From assembly GCA_030141605.1 (NCBI GenBank), contig JAQGDQ010000200.1:188001-248000 (forward strand): DNA of 60,000 nt. The letters are read 5' to 3'. Position numbers and translations under genes: made by a program. This stretch comes from Tubiluchus corallicola (lineage: Eukaryota > Priapulida > Priapulimorpha > Priapulimorphida > Tubiluchidae). Positions 47,861-60,000 of the stretch are shown here, piece after piece. Position 1 is the stretch's first letter. Each line of letters starts with the position of its first letter. Under the pieces are notes generated by a model that made no database searches, was not told the origin of the DNA, and worked only from the letters and a program-made list of their open reading frames with translations.

Positions 47861-49369
47861 AAAATAAATAGATAACTTTGTCAATAAAATTTAAATAAGT
47901 AATAACAGCAGCAGTTGAAGAAGAATAAGAGGAAAAAAGAAAAAAGAAGAAAAATAACAATAGTAGTAATGATAACGGCACCAAAAGTAAGAGCTGTACG
48001 GTATAAAGGATACAGCAACAGCGACAGCAACTGTGAGCAGCTCCACAATAACAAAAACTCCTACTTGCAGTTGTAAGAGTAAAACGTAAATATTTGGAAC
48101 CTAATTAATTCGAAAGTCGAAACGCGAACAACCAGCACCAAGCTAGATTCAGAGTGTTTTTAATCACTCGTTGATACGTCGTCTATGTGCAGTCAGCATG
48201 GGCATCTTTGACGGGATGTCTGTAGCAATTCGCTTCTTGTTTTTACATCAAAAACTTATTTTTGTTTTATATTGAAAACAATTCCCTAAAGTAATGAAAA
48301 TACAAGTAAATGTAACGAAAACATAATGTAATGTCTTTTACATCAGCAGTAAAATGCACAATGATGAGAAATTTATAAGTTAATCTAAGTCTGTATGACA
48401 TGTTATAAAAAAATGATAAGCTAGACCCTGTATTTCCGAGATTTTTAGTATGAAATACCGACAAAACTCGTTGAAATATACGAAACCAACACTCAATCAA
48501 CAATCGAATTACTTCTTGGAAATTTTTAATCTTAAAGTAAACTTAAAAACTAATATGAGTATAAAAATATGGTTTATTTTAAATTCTGATCAACATCCTT
48601 CAAGAAATTCTGCATTACTCAAACTGTATCTAGAAATAGAAATATAACATACATTTTATACTTTTTACTTTTACTGCTATTATTAAAGGTACCATAAATT
48701 CGTCTCAGTACGAGCAAAGTATTAAAAAAAACTTTCGATTTTCGGAAATTAGTGTAGGCGGTAGAAAAGCCAAAAAGCATTAAGAAAAGTTAAAAGTAAC
48801 TATGACATAAGATGTTCTGTTCTGAATATATTTTTGGCACTGATATGTAGGTTCGTGCCTGAGTTAAATGTACCCTTTGTTAACACTGTTCTTTCAGTTT
48901 GAGTCGCTGGGGGTTTTTAGTTTAGTAATGTTTACCACAGTGTAAGCACAACCTATGCCATAAAAATATAAACCCACTTTAAAAATCACCCAGAAATGGA
49001 AAATGTTTTTACTCAACAGGTGCGCAATATAACTTTATAAAAATATGTCAAGGTATAATAATTACTGCGTCGATACAATAGTAGCAGCGGATATACGTAT
49101 AAAAGGAACTAAGTGACCACAGTGCATAGATAAATTTCCAACCGTGTCCGCTTGCCGATAACCTAGTAATCTTGTGATTAAATCATCATCATAGCTTATC
49201 GGCTGCTGTTTACACCTTTAAAAGCGTCAATGATACAGGCAATCAGATGCTGTATACCTTCTTAAGCCTTGACCTTATAAGTTTACTTGCTCAAAATTAC
49301 ATTTCTATACTCTATAGTCGTATTAATAGTTTTAATAACAACAAGGAAGACGGCAGTAATTACAACAGT

Positions 49370-49400
<31 letters not shown>

Positions 49401-49442
49401 ATATCATCATCATCATCATCATCATCATCGTCGTCGTCGTCG

Positions 49443-49483
<41 letters not shown>

Positions 49484-49511
49484 GTCATCATCATCATCAT
49501 CATCATCATCA
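49370..49511. repeat. (ATC)n microsatellite, about 140 bp
   Basis: Nearly pure ATC/TCG trinucleotide repeat. It generates artificial Ile, Ser and Met runs in all frames and is not coding. Confidence 0.95.
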
Positions 49512-49533
49512 CCTTTATCACCATAATCAGAAA

Positions 49534-49620
49534 GAGCAGCAGCAACAGCAGCAGCAGTGGCAGCGGCAACATTTGTAGTAGCAGCAGCAACAGCAGCAGA
49601 AACAATATTAGCAGCAGCGT
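49534..49620. repeat. (GCA)n-rich imperfect microsatellite
   Basis: Interrupted AGC/GCA repeats immediately after the ATC array. Confidence 0.85.
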
Positions 49621-52600
49621 CGCAGTACCACCGTTGCTGCCGCCATCACTAGTACTACCACCGTCGCTTGAAGGTTGAGGACAGAAACATCTGAGAGGCT
49701 TGTGAAAAAAGCAACATTTCACCTGATTATCTTGCCACGTGTAATTTTGACTAGTTGGGTAAATTGCCCCTACAGGCATGAATATGGAATAGACCCCTGT
49801 GCTATACATGTTTCGTCTAGATCAACATTATACAGAAAGCGTTATAGTGGTAAATTAATGATAATTTATAACCCATAATTTTGGGAAAATATAAAAAAAC
49901 ACTAACCAATAATATACAGTGTAACTGCGTATATACTGTACATGTACTATCTGTTTATCGCGAAAAATGCAGTGAAGCTGTCACGCGAATGACCGACCAA
50001 ATGGACGCTGAGTCGACAGCCTGCCAGGCCGAATTTTATCGGTACAAAAAGGAGTTGCAGCTCCAAATGCATAATAACTTGAGCCTTGAGCTTTGCTAAA
50101 CTAACTGCGAACAATCGAGTGTCTAACGTATCTATTATTTCTGCCGTTTCAGCACATTAAACGACAACAACATTTCTTCAAATGTCAAGATGCCTTGTTC
50201 AGATTGTCACAGTTAAAAGGCCTACAATTAAAAATAATAACCGTACTTTTTATCAATAACAGTTATAACGTCTATAGAAAATGATTGCTGCAGGGAGTGT
50301 AATACAAGTAGTGCAAGAAAGAAAATAACCAGCCGAGGAAACTGAAACAGGACATCTGAAAAAGAGACGAGTGGAGCATTTACAGTGAAATCGATGATAA
50401 AGAATTTCAAAAGTCCAAATTTGTACTGCCCGTGGGGCAAGAAAAATAGTGCGGTTGTTGTGAATTCTTCGTTGTTATTTTGAAGCTTTGAAACAGCAGT
50501 GAGCTTTCTTGCTCAGTCTATTTGCATAATGTGTATTGCAGTTTTGACCCTAACCTACGATAACTGCTTTCGCTAGTTGCTAATTTCGAAAGGAAACCTC
50601 AGAGATCAAAATTCCACGGGAAAACCAAGATGTATCAGTACCCTCATTGTTTTACGCATGCGCACCATTCTTAACGAGAAACAGGTTAACAATAAATATA
50701 TTTATAGATAATTTTTCTAACTAAATTTTCAAAGCGCAAGCTGTGACCGGTGGACTAAATTTCACTTAAATAGTCTTAGTACGTAGCCATTTCAGAGTAC
50801 TCAATTCATGACCTTGATGACGAACCTCAAGAAAAATTACTGTATTTACTATATTCATTAAAAGTTTCAATTTAGTTCCTTAGTATATGGAAAATGTAAA
50901 TACCAGCTCATTTTAAAAAGTGTTTACAGCTTGTATATTTTTAATGGCTAGGATAGAAAGCTGATCATATTTCAGTTGCTTGGCTATATTGTATCCTTTC
51001 ACTTCAAAAAATCGATTTCATCTAAACCATGAAGCAAATATTTTCAAATTCAAATAAGTTTTTATAACCGGTTATATCTGTTTGAAAAAAAATTATTTTA
51101 ACATAGTTTAAATAAACGTTTGAAATATTTTAACAATTACACGTACGCCAAACCGTCAAATTGTTACTACTCAATTGAATATTATTAATGTTCGATTTTG
51201 AATACACAAGCTATGTTTTGTTGTAAGGGAGTAACGATTAAATGTTATGTCACAAACTTCATGTTATAGATTCCTGCATCCAAAACAAACGTTTCTATTG
51301 CTCACGCCAAAAAGAGAAACATGTTTTCTTGAATGTGATTATGAACTATCCATCCGAGAAATAAAAAAATTGCATTTATTTACTTGATTACGTAAAAATC
51401 TATTTGTACTATTTAGTATAACGGTTGCTGGTTGCACGCGCTATCAATTGCCGCAAAGTTTTCTGTAAGTAAATTTTGAAAGTGGTATTTAATCACCTTA
51501 CCTTGTTTACCCAATGCACACACATACACACAGCTCAAGCAGGCAACACAGTTCTCGCTTCTGGCGACAGAGATTATACATCGCTGTAAAATCATGCTTG
51601 AATGTTTCTCTTTTTCTGGTCAGCCCACTTTTACTATCATTACCTCTCCGCATGCTTTCGTGTATGTGTAGGTGATTCTGTAATACGCGTTGTGCATCAC
51701 TATCTTGCTGCCCAATTAAATGTCTAGTGATTCGAGTACACAATTATGATGTACTGCGGAAGCAAAATTAATTGTATCACGCATATAAATTTCACACATC
51801 GCTACATGCAGTGTTCCCCAAGTCCATAGAAGAGTTTGAAACGTCCATAATTTAATGTATTCAGTTAAATCTGATTAACAGCCGCATTTTAGACTATATA
51901 AAAAACTGTTAGATATTTTATTGCTGTACAAGTCGCGTGAATATTCATAATTTCATGAACTGAACTCATAATATTATAATTTCGTGAATTCTGTAATTTC
52001 ATTTCACAATTTCATATTTACAGATTTGAGCAGCACACCACAAACACTTACGAGAAAAAAACTTGTTTTGCTGCCGAAAATAAGGACTTTGACGAAGGTG
52101 TACCTCCACACAATTAGGTGTGACTCTTAACAGTTTCAAATCAACTAACCAATAACTTTAAAAATTCAAGGATTTGACTGTACCCACTACAGAGCTAAAT
52201 GGAAAAAGTTATAATAACCCCAAATGAGTAACGAAGGATAACAAATCATCAATTTCAGACATAGACATATGTACTCATTCAAGAGGGCTGCTATCACATA
52301 CCCCTGTCATAAAAGACTTCGGAAGAATCAAAACAACACGATTATAAGCGGTCCCGTTAAAATTGACTTCGGAAGAACTCAACTTTCTAGAGATTTACTT
52401 TAAACTGTGATCACGCTGGTTTTCAGCTAAAGAATATTTACAGTTTTTTTATTTTCTGCGTGTCATAAGGGTTTTAAATTAATGAGCAAGGCCGCGAAAA
52501 CTAAATTAGGAGCACGAGTTAGTGTAGATGAAATCAATACATCTATAGTAATGATTTTGGAAAATAAAATTGCTTGTTCACAATTTACGATTTTTTGATG

Positions 52601-54319
52601 GTCGCAGGGTCTTAATCAACAGTGCCCAAATGTTGATTTGAGCAAACACCATCAAGGTGTTGTTTTGTAACTGTAATATGATTTTCCATTAATAATGTGT
52701 CACAAAGAAGTAAAACAGCTAGTTTTTACAAAGAGACTCACACACAACAATAAAAGCCGAAACAATTAAAACACTGTAACATTTGAGACGGACGGAAAAC
52801 ATTGGTCCGCCTAGTAATTTCAAGTAATATTAATTCCTGATCTAGTAATATGGTGCCTGGTTTTTCAGATTGAATATATTTCCATACATGTTCTTATTTG
52901 GTTCTTTAAATCTAATTTGCATATTTTGAAACTACGTTTACTCTTGACATTCGCGCACGCAAGGCCACATTATTGGCCACAATACAAACACAAAAAGTCT
53001 TAAGAACTTTCAAAGAAATTGGAGACATGTATGCAGTCTGTCCCAGTCAATGGTCAGTATAATGATTGATGATAAGCGTATTCATCTATGTTCAGCTGTC
53101 AAATGGTGAAAATGCTGTCAACAGTTTTACTGAAATTCGTGTCCAATTCAGGTGACTCAAGGCCTTGAAAACTGTACGTTGCACATTTGATGACCCACTA
53201 TAACTCCTAAACAAATGGCATTTACATGTGCAAAATGAGAATGTAAACCATGATTGTTTTCAATCAGTAAACATAAAAAACAATTACATTTGTATTGTAT
53301 TTGTAAAAGACAAGGCTTTTAATTGCTAAATTTGTTTCTAAAACGTGAAACGTGTAAAGTTTAAAGTTTTAAACGTACGCAAACCTTTAAAAACTTTTAG
53401 AACTTTGAGGCCTTAGTAAAATGTTTCATAAACTTAATCCAACAGTTTTTCTGTTCTTTTAATGGCACTATACATTCAGGTCTCAATGTAAATAATAGAC
53501 AGAAACATTTATGGATTTTATGTTACTAATTTTTATCACAGACTTAAAAAAGATGATTTTTATATTGTCCAGCGCTATCTGTTCAGAAGAAATGCATATA
53601 TAAGAGACAAGCGAAACTTTGACACGTAGTATTTTTGGCAGTTTCTCTATAAACATATTTTGTTTAATTACTAAATCATGCTATTGTTGCTGTTTAATTT
53701 TCGTGGAAAATTAGAATGAAAATCTTTTACAGTGAAAGTTTTTTATAATTCCATTGAATATTTGACGTATCCAAAAACAGTTTTTTTGATAACATTTTTG
53801 CCGATAAAGGACTGCCTCGCAAAGATCAATCCAGAAACTGTTTCGACGGATTATACTATTTTAGCAAACGGTACCTTTTAATAGGATCTCCTTTGCAGAG
53901 GAACACATCCTGTTAGTGTGAAGATGAATTGAAAAGAAAAACTGCCCGAGGTCAAAATACAGAGAATCGCCCAAACAACCTGTATTTACGACTATTTCTG
54001 GTTTAGCTGTAATTGTAAATCAACCCACACACAAAAGCAGTACATGCTGTATTAAATTTAGCAATTATTAATTATCTTAACAGTGACTAAACGAAGGTGC
54101 AAGGGTTGTCAGCTGTAGAAGGCCAGAAAAATCACCACTGAACCTGAAAAATGAAGCAACTAAAAATTTTACAGCTAAAACAGAATTACTGTCATTGACA
54201 TTTGTAACCCAAATGCTTGCACGATTATTAACGGATTGAAAAAATGAAAAAGGTTAAGGATTAAATAGAAACGAAATGCGTTACCGTAACGGCATAAATA
54301 ACCGTAAAAAAAGACAAAC

Positions 54320-55000
54320 AAATATATCATGTTTACAAGTGATAAAACTGAAGTGCACAACATTTTGAAGAACAAACTTTGATAGACTGGTTGAAACAAG
54401 TTTGACTTGAATCTTTGGTTGAAGGACCCATTGAACTCGAGACTGTGGATAAAAAAATATTACTCGGACAGTAGATGCGAAATTTGTTCTATATATATTT
54501 GTTCCCAGGCATAGGTTTAGATTTAGTAATTTAAATTTCTTAGAAAATGACAGGAATGACAGGAATCTTGAATTTAAGATAGCAGATGAAAAATCCGATT
54601 TCGTCAGTCGATGTAGAATCAGTTTTAATATAATCTTATAAAGTTTCATGATAATTCATTGTTGATTAACGTAGCTTTAGGCTTTTTTCGTAAATGATGT
54701 TATTGCCGCTATCTTGAACAAGATGGCAAATAAAAACCTGTCTCCCTAAGACAATCGATGCGCAATTTGTTTTAGCACATTTTATAAAGTTTCGTAAAGA
54801 TCCATTGCAAATTCATGGAGCCTTGGCTTTTTTGAATAGGTCATCCCCCAACAACAACATCCAGACGAGGAACGAGTACCTTGACCAAACATTAAAAAAG
54901 ATTAACGATTAGACAATAATGAAAAACACAAGATGGTAAACAAACGTTAAAGAAATGGCAATAAATATATCATGTGCACAAGTGACAAAACTGAAGTTAT
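54320..55000. repeat. Field of diverged repeats
   Basis: Words recur in order. AAATATATCATGT..ACAAGTGA.AAAACTGAAGT occurs at 54320 and 54962. A segment of TCGATG..., TTTATAAAGTTTC or CTTATAAAGTTTC, a CATTG word and GGCTTTTTT occurs at 54604-54687 and 54753-54832. It looks like two or more old copies of one element. AACAACATCCAGACGAGGAA near 54860 is a common invertebrate repeat word. Confidence 0.6.
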
Positions 55001-55211
55001 TGTACTGAATAACCTTTGAAAAACACACACATAAACAAGCTGCCGTTACAGAGTTATGGCTTTACAAGTGTGACAGGATAAATAACCACAGATTAAAAAA
55101 TGCACTATCGGTCACAAAAACATTCCCTAAACGAACTCGTAGCCTTCCAACCGGGAAAGCATTTTTAAAAGAGACCAGCATCATCGCGTATCCTTATTTT
55201 CTCTCTTTCTA

Positions 55212-55330
55212 AAAGCTATAAATTTTCCTACCGTATAGGAAAACGTCCTAGTGGCGTTTAGTGGGGATCTTGGAGGGAAAAAGTTCTAGCGGCGTTTAGT
55301 GGGGATCTTGGAGGGAAATTTATAGCTCTT
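55212..55330. repeat. Foldback element with internal 38-bp direct repeat
   Basis: The outer arms AAAGCTATAAATTTTCC (55212) and GGAAATTTATAGCTCTT (55314) are complementary. Inside, GGCGTTTAGTGGGGATCTTG occurs twice at a 38-base spacing (55252 and 55290 region). Confidence 0.75.
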
Positions 55331-56027
55331 TGGAAAGACGAGAGTGTGTTTTTTTTACAAACGCCTCTACCAGGATGAAAGGTACGAGAATTTTTGTAGA
55401 AATGTTTTTTGAACGAGCCACAGTATAATGTACACAGTATCATGAAATAGTTGGCCCAATGCACTGTGAATTAATTGTTATGACATGAAATCTGGCTATG
55501 GATTCAGTTTGGGTCATTGTGTTCGACCTGTTGGTTATACCCAAGGTTACGTCTGCAGATAGGCCTACCGACTTTTATCTAGTGTATTTGTACTGGGCGG
55601 CCTTGGTGAGCTTAACATAATCTGTACGGCACAATCGTCTTGTTATTGTTGTCTGTGGTGGATCCAGAATGACCGAAAACACCTGCAGAATTGGTTACAA
55701 TCGGCTCCAATATTTCTTTAGAACAAACGTATTTTTGTAGCTTTACTTCGGTTTGATTAATCACCAATTCTTATTATATTTATTTATCGCAGTTTGACAT
55801 TCTAGCAATTAACTAAGTAAATATTTGGGAGGTAAGCAAGCAACAATACTGGCATGTATGCATGCAGGCAGGCAGACAGGCTAACAAATCATGATGCCAA
55901 AACATTAAGTAAATTTCAAGTGTGAAGTAGAATGACGACAGCAGTAGAATGAAGGCAGATGAAGACAGCAGTCAGGAAATTAATGTAAACACAAATGAGT
56001 GAACGGGTATGTAATCACTGAATTAAC

Positions 56028-56152
56028 CAACGAATAAACAAAGGAACGAACGAACGGACGAACAAACGAACGACCGAACGAGCGAAAGAGTGAGCGAATA
56101 AACGAACGAACGAACGAACAAACAAATAAATGAATGAATGAGTGGGTGAATG
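56028..56152. repeat. (GAAC)n-like tetranucleotide array
   Basis: Imperfect GAAC/AACG repeats drifting into GAAT. The minus-strand frame rich in Phe, Val, Arg and Ser is a by-product. Confidence 0.9.
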
Positions 56153-57173
56153 ACTTCACCAATGAACAAACGAGCAGTCGTAAAGGTAGTGACTCTTTTC
56201 AAACAGTGATAGCATCACTTTCACAAATTCGTATTGACGATTGCAAATGTAATCTGCAATTGTATAAAGTAATTTGTTCTCTCTGCCCTGAGGTTCTTGA
56301 CACGTAACTTGCCCCTGTAAATTACGAAGCTAACAAATCATGATTATAAAGGTGGCATGGTCTAGGCTATATTGCGATTTTTCTCCGCATGCAATAATTG
56401 ACCAGTAACATTAAAAACCATTGCGCCGGTCGAACGATTAGAGGTTGATGCGTGGGAAATGAATTCATTACACATCAGTGTGAACGTATAGCACGAGCAT
56501 CAACTTAACCAAGTGGATGTAAATGTCAGGGCGCATGTGTTTCCCCCGAGAAACAAAGTATAGCCACATGTTTAAATAATACAAGAAGAAAATGCGGATG
56601 AAAGCTAATTATTAATCAGTTTCCACTCGTATCTTCATGTCATATCATTTATCAAACAGTTATAAAAGTCCATCAATATGAGCAGAAAACCAGTGTTTAG
56701 TCTAGTCTTCAAAGGGTACGCTCTAATCTTCAAAACCTCGTATAGACGACTCAAGAGTAACTTTCATATACATTAAGCAATTCGCAAGTTTCCTAGGTAA
56801 GTGTGATTCTGCGTAGGCAGCAGCGTCACTAGAAAATTAGTGTAATTGTATTTTGCGCATTCGTGCTAGCTGATTTTCTAGTAATTATCGCATGAGGGAG
56901 CCACGATGTAATCAGTCCACAGCTGCTTCACTGAGTGGTGCTGTTTCGAACTGGAATACAAAGTCATTTTGATTCTGGGGTATCAGGAGCCCATAAGAAC
57001 TTGTTTACAGCCGAGCGGCCCTGCAAAAGAGTGGCCCAAATCATGAAACCTGCTTATTATGTTACCATATTTGATGTCAAAGAGTGTAAAGGGGCTTATA
57101 AAATAACTTAAACACTTTCTCACATATCGGTTTTCTGATCTGTAGTGCTCTTTACAACTCGTACTTCTCGATC

Positions 57174-57454
57174 ACCTGGCATCCGGATTGCGACAGCGGA
57201 TGCGGAATAGATAAAATCGGTTTATATTATTTTCAATGCGCCCGTTTACGTTTAGCCTACGCATGCGTTTTTCTTTTTCTGCAGCCATTTCCTATTAATT
57301 TTTTTCCGCAGGCTGTTCCGCATTAGAAAATGCATCCACATCCGTATGCTATATAAACGCCACAAAATACGTTATTTTTCTGTCGCTATTTCCTATTGAT
57401 TTTTCATACGCAGCTATTCTTAGATGGAGGCATAACGCATTTCGCATGCCAGGT
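57174..57454. mobile_element. Possible MITE
   Basis: The left end begins ACCTGGCATCCGGATTGCG. The reverse complement of the right end begins ACCTGGCATGCGAAATGCG. The outermost nine bases are identical and the next ten similar. Internal words such as TTTCCTATT.ATTTTT and ACGC(A)TGCG recur. It is 281 bp and non-coding. No clear target duplication was found. Confidence 0.55.
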
Positions 57455-57743
57455 AAACGCCATTTTGTCTGTTGTTCCTAGGCCACTGTAGCTCTTTAAC
57501 AACTGGAAAAGGGGTCCTTAATTTTACACCATAAAACATTTATATGGTTACTATCGGTTGATTAGTTTTTATTGGCTGAAAAAACTCATTTATCCTTTCA
57601 CGGAAGTTATAACCACAAAGTAAATAATTCTTCTTACAAATAGTTAAAATACATGACATTTGTGCCAAAACAATAGAACTGCTCATTTATTTTGTGAATA
57701 AACAAATAGGTGCCTATTTATTCTATCTACTTCTTCTAGCATA

Positions 57744-57792
57744 ATGAATACTGGAGAAGATTTTCTGCAGAAACTAGACGTCAGTAAAATAA
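57744..57792 (+). CDS. Candidate first coding exon
   Basis: An ATG at 57744 reads MNTGEDFLQKLDVSKI, then a perfect donor GTAAGT at 57793 in phase 1. The peptide is amphipathic and protein-like. I found no convincing second exon in the remaining 2.2 kb, so it could belong to a gene that continues beyond the right edge or be chance. Confidence 0.3.
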
Positions 57793-58026
57793 GTAAGTTA
57801 TTAATTTATTTAAACAGACATAGGGCTTTGCCACTGAAATTTCTATCTACAATATTTCACTAAAAAGTTAGTATTAATACGTTAGTGCCAATAACACTTT
57901 AAACATGTAAGTAATACTAATAACTGTAACTATAAATAAATTAGTTAATGCTAATAACTTATCTAGACTAGACTTCAGAACATGCTGATAAACACGGAAC
58001 TATATTATCACAGAAAACAGTTGCGA

Positions 58027-58435
58027 CTATTTCTTTGCTTCTTCTCTCGCCTCCAGGGCCTCTGCGTCTCCAAGATGAAAGCCCAATTCCCCTGGTAGAG
58101 CCCGCGATTTTTCCAACTGATCTGCTGAATTATTCAAAGTTACTACTATCTTGTCACTTTCTGACGGCAGCTTTTCATCTGACTTGTCTTCGCTGCCTGA
58201 TGTGTTCACTCCTGACGCGTCAGACTCGTCCAGATTACTCCCTGAATTGTTAGATATTGACAAGAAAATGTTGATTATGATAACTTTCCGACACGCTCTG
58301 TTCCACGCGTCGTGTTGCAGCCGTGGCGGTAACGACACTGCTGGCTGTTGTTGACGATGCAGCTGCTGCCCTGCTGGGAAACACAAATGTGCGTTGATTG
58401 CAAGTAAAAAGCTGATAAATCTCATGTAGTTGTTC
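58027..58435 (-). CDS. Candidate C-terminal exon(s) of an unknown gene
   Basis: On the minus strand a strong acceptor (GTGTTATTTCAG) ends at 58436. The frame that follows reads EQLHEIYQLFTCNQRTFVFP, an Ala/Ser/Thr-rich stretch, then RRVEQSVSE. Further on, another frame reads SNLDESDASGVNTSGSEDKS, then EKLPSESDKIVVTLNNSADQ and LEKSRALPGELGFHLGD, ending AEALEAREEAKK-stop at 58027. Removing a 43-base GT..AG segment (GTTATC to AATTCAG) would join the two in frame, but that is very short for an intron in this genome. Alternatively each is separate. The acidic, Ser-rich tail looks coding. No family is recognised. Confidence 0.42.
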
Positions 58436-60000
58436 CTGAAATAACACAAAATGCGATAATTTATTTAATGGCGTATTATAACGTTGACCAAAAGGTTATT
58501 TTGGTAAAAAAAAGAGTGAACGACTTTTTGATGAGTCACTAGGAAAGGTGAAAGACAAATAATCCTTTAAAATTGGAGTATTTCGCAACACGTTATGTAC
58601 ATGTAACATCAGAGTTCGACAAACAAATTAGACCGAGCACCTAAAAGTGTTTCATTTTACTACCCGAAGATGGCGTCAGCCATCATGTTTAAACAAATTA
58701 CGAATTGCTACTTCCAAGAGGGTAAAATAGCTCTCTGGTTAAAGTGTAACGCACATAAAAATCGTTTTAAACCAAACAGTTCCATTCAGAGAACCAAAAT
58801 GAGAAGAAGAAACGAGGGCAGTGTAGCAATTGAAAGGAGGAGGTAGAAGAAGATAGAGAAAAGAAGGCAAGAGAGGAGAGAAAAAGTAAAAAAAATTAGT
58901 CAAGTAAAAAATCCTGGAATCCTGTCAGAAATCGTGTTTCATACGTCAGTCGATCAATGAAATGTTAATATTCATGATGGCTGCAAAGATCAGCCCACTA
59001 TGTGGCCACAAAGATGGCTACATGGTAAATCAGAATTTTCGTAGTAAGCTGCAGCTTCAGCGAGAAATACAGATACTTAGATAGCATATTCACAGTTGTC
59101 ACACGAATGTCATATTCAAATAAGAAAAAATAATGAAATAATTTGTTTACTCTTACTATCCGTTATTGTAATTGATTAACTATCGCAATCGATCAACGAT
59201 AATTTACTATTTGTTTGTTTTTCTCAAATCTGACTCAGTGTTGCTGCAGGCTTCTCTGTTTATCAAAATGTGTGGTAAAAAGAACGCAGACAAAACTGCA
59301 CATATCATCAAACATAAATAATGTACAGAACTATTACAGCTGCAAAAACTTTAGCAACTTTACAAAACTGTATTTTAAAAAGTTCACTTACCACTTTTTA
59401 GTCATCTTTAACAGCGCAAAGTCAATATCCCTTTTTCTCAAACAAACGAACAAAAATTTAAGAAATCAATTTAATCCTGTACACAAAGTACTAGCTAAAT
59501 GAAATGAAATGACATGTATTCTTAATATTAGTAGCCCGTAGACAACTGCATTATCTGACTGACGTCAGTACGTTAAATTATTATTGAAATAATTTCTTAT
59601 CTTGACTGTTATTTTGACCTTGCAAAACAAGTTTGCATTAAACTTTGTACATCACGAGCAAAACTTAAATAAATTTACACTAGTACGCCTGACTCTGTCA
59701 TGAATTTGAAAAATCACAATTTGTTTGCAGTAACAATAACATTCTCATCTTCATCCTACGCTTTCTTCTAATGGCATTTTATCTCCACTTTTCTTCTACT
59801 ATGCAAACTGCGGTAGTGAGATTAAAAAGAGGAACAATATTACAATAAATAAAGCCACTATTAGTTTTCTAAAAGGCAAAGTGATAATTGTAACTTCATC
59901 CGAAATCAATTCGAGTATGATCAGGCACAAATTTCGTTTTTATCTGTGTTGGTGTCGCAATTGTTTCCGATTTATCAGACATTATTTTATTAACAAATCT
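58436..60000. other. Right-hand edge, nothing recognised
   Basis: A+T-rich with a purine-rich (GA) tract near 58799-58900. Upstream exons of the minus-strand candidate at 58.0-58.4 kb would be expected here or beyond, but none can be picked out. Confidence 0.4.

Larger units (their letters stand above)
46932..57743. other. Long repeat-rich stretch without a confident gene
   Basis: About 10.8 kb containing simple repeats, a 71-bp hairpin, a diverged repeat field at 54.3-55.0 kb, a foldback at 55.2 kb, a GAAC array and a MITE-like element at 57.2 kb. The larger open frames here follow microsatellites and are not protein-like. One possible coiled-coil-like exon (around 49970-50095) is discussed as a finding. 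Confidence 0.5.

Noticed and set aside
49247-49809. Long open frames of poly-Ile, poly-Ser and poly-Met on both strands
   Set aside because: They are produced by the ATC microsatellite in every frame and have no other protein character.
55980-56162. Minus-strand frame rich in Ser, Phe, Val and Arg
   Set aside because: Direct by-product of the GAAC tetranucleotide array.

Overview
The window is nuclear DNA of an animal. It is A+T-rich (roughly two thirds by eye). Its genes are split by introns from about 60 bases to several kilobases with GT..AG borders, it carries fragments of LINE retrotransposons with animal-type reverse transcriptases, and it is crowded with microsatellites and small inverted-repeat elements. 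Annexin, animal-type asparagine synthetase, a MOV10-type RNA helicase and a DUF1647-type membrane protein together suggest a marine-type invertebrate. I lean towards a lophotrochozoan or similar lineage, but the sequence alone does not settle the phylum.

Layout from left to right. 305-4674 (minus): N-terminal exons of a MOV10-like RNA helicase that runs off the left edge; its long intron holds a Tc1/mariner-type MITE. 4.7-12.5 kb: no confident gene; a near-perfect 137-bp hairpin and a decayed CR1/L2-like LINE tail. 12582-24346 (minus): a complete asparagine synthetase gene. I rebuilt ten coding exons whose phases all agree and whose sum is 561 residues. Its 4-kb intron 6 contains a complete gene on the opposite strand (18157-20036) for a type II membrane DUF1647-like protein. 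Part of the last exon of asparagine synthetase has been tandemly duplicated into the preceding intron. 24.4-29.2 kb: no confident gene; one copy of a 1-kb interspersed repeat, a 43-bp tandem array and two G+C-rich islands. 29278-39363 (plus): a complete nine-exon annexin of 316 residues with four repeats, and a poly(A) signal at 39733. 39.7-41.3 kb: a second, inverted copy of the 1-kb repeat. 42109-43890 (minus): an intronless coding exon for a 593-residue secreted, low-complexity protein with a C-terminal Cys-x5-Cys tail. 43.9-57.7 kb: repeat-rich DNA with a second LINE tail (45.8-46.9 kb), hairpins, long ATC and GCA microsatellites and a GAAC array. 57.7-58.4 kb: two small candidate exons on opposite strands. 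58.5-60 kb: nothing recognised.

The genes do not form a pathway. The organisation worth attention is a nested antisense gene, an exon-tail duplication that leaves a usable decoy splice acceptor, and a two-copy interspersed repeat with guanine/cytosine-rich ends that I cannot assign to a known family. I saw no CRISPR-like array, no operon and no convincing tRNA or rRNA gene. Exon borders were placed by eye from splice consensus, reading-frame continuity and remembered family sequences; no search or alignment program was run.
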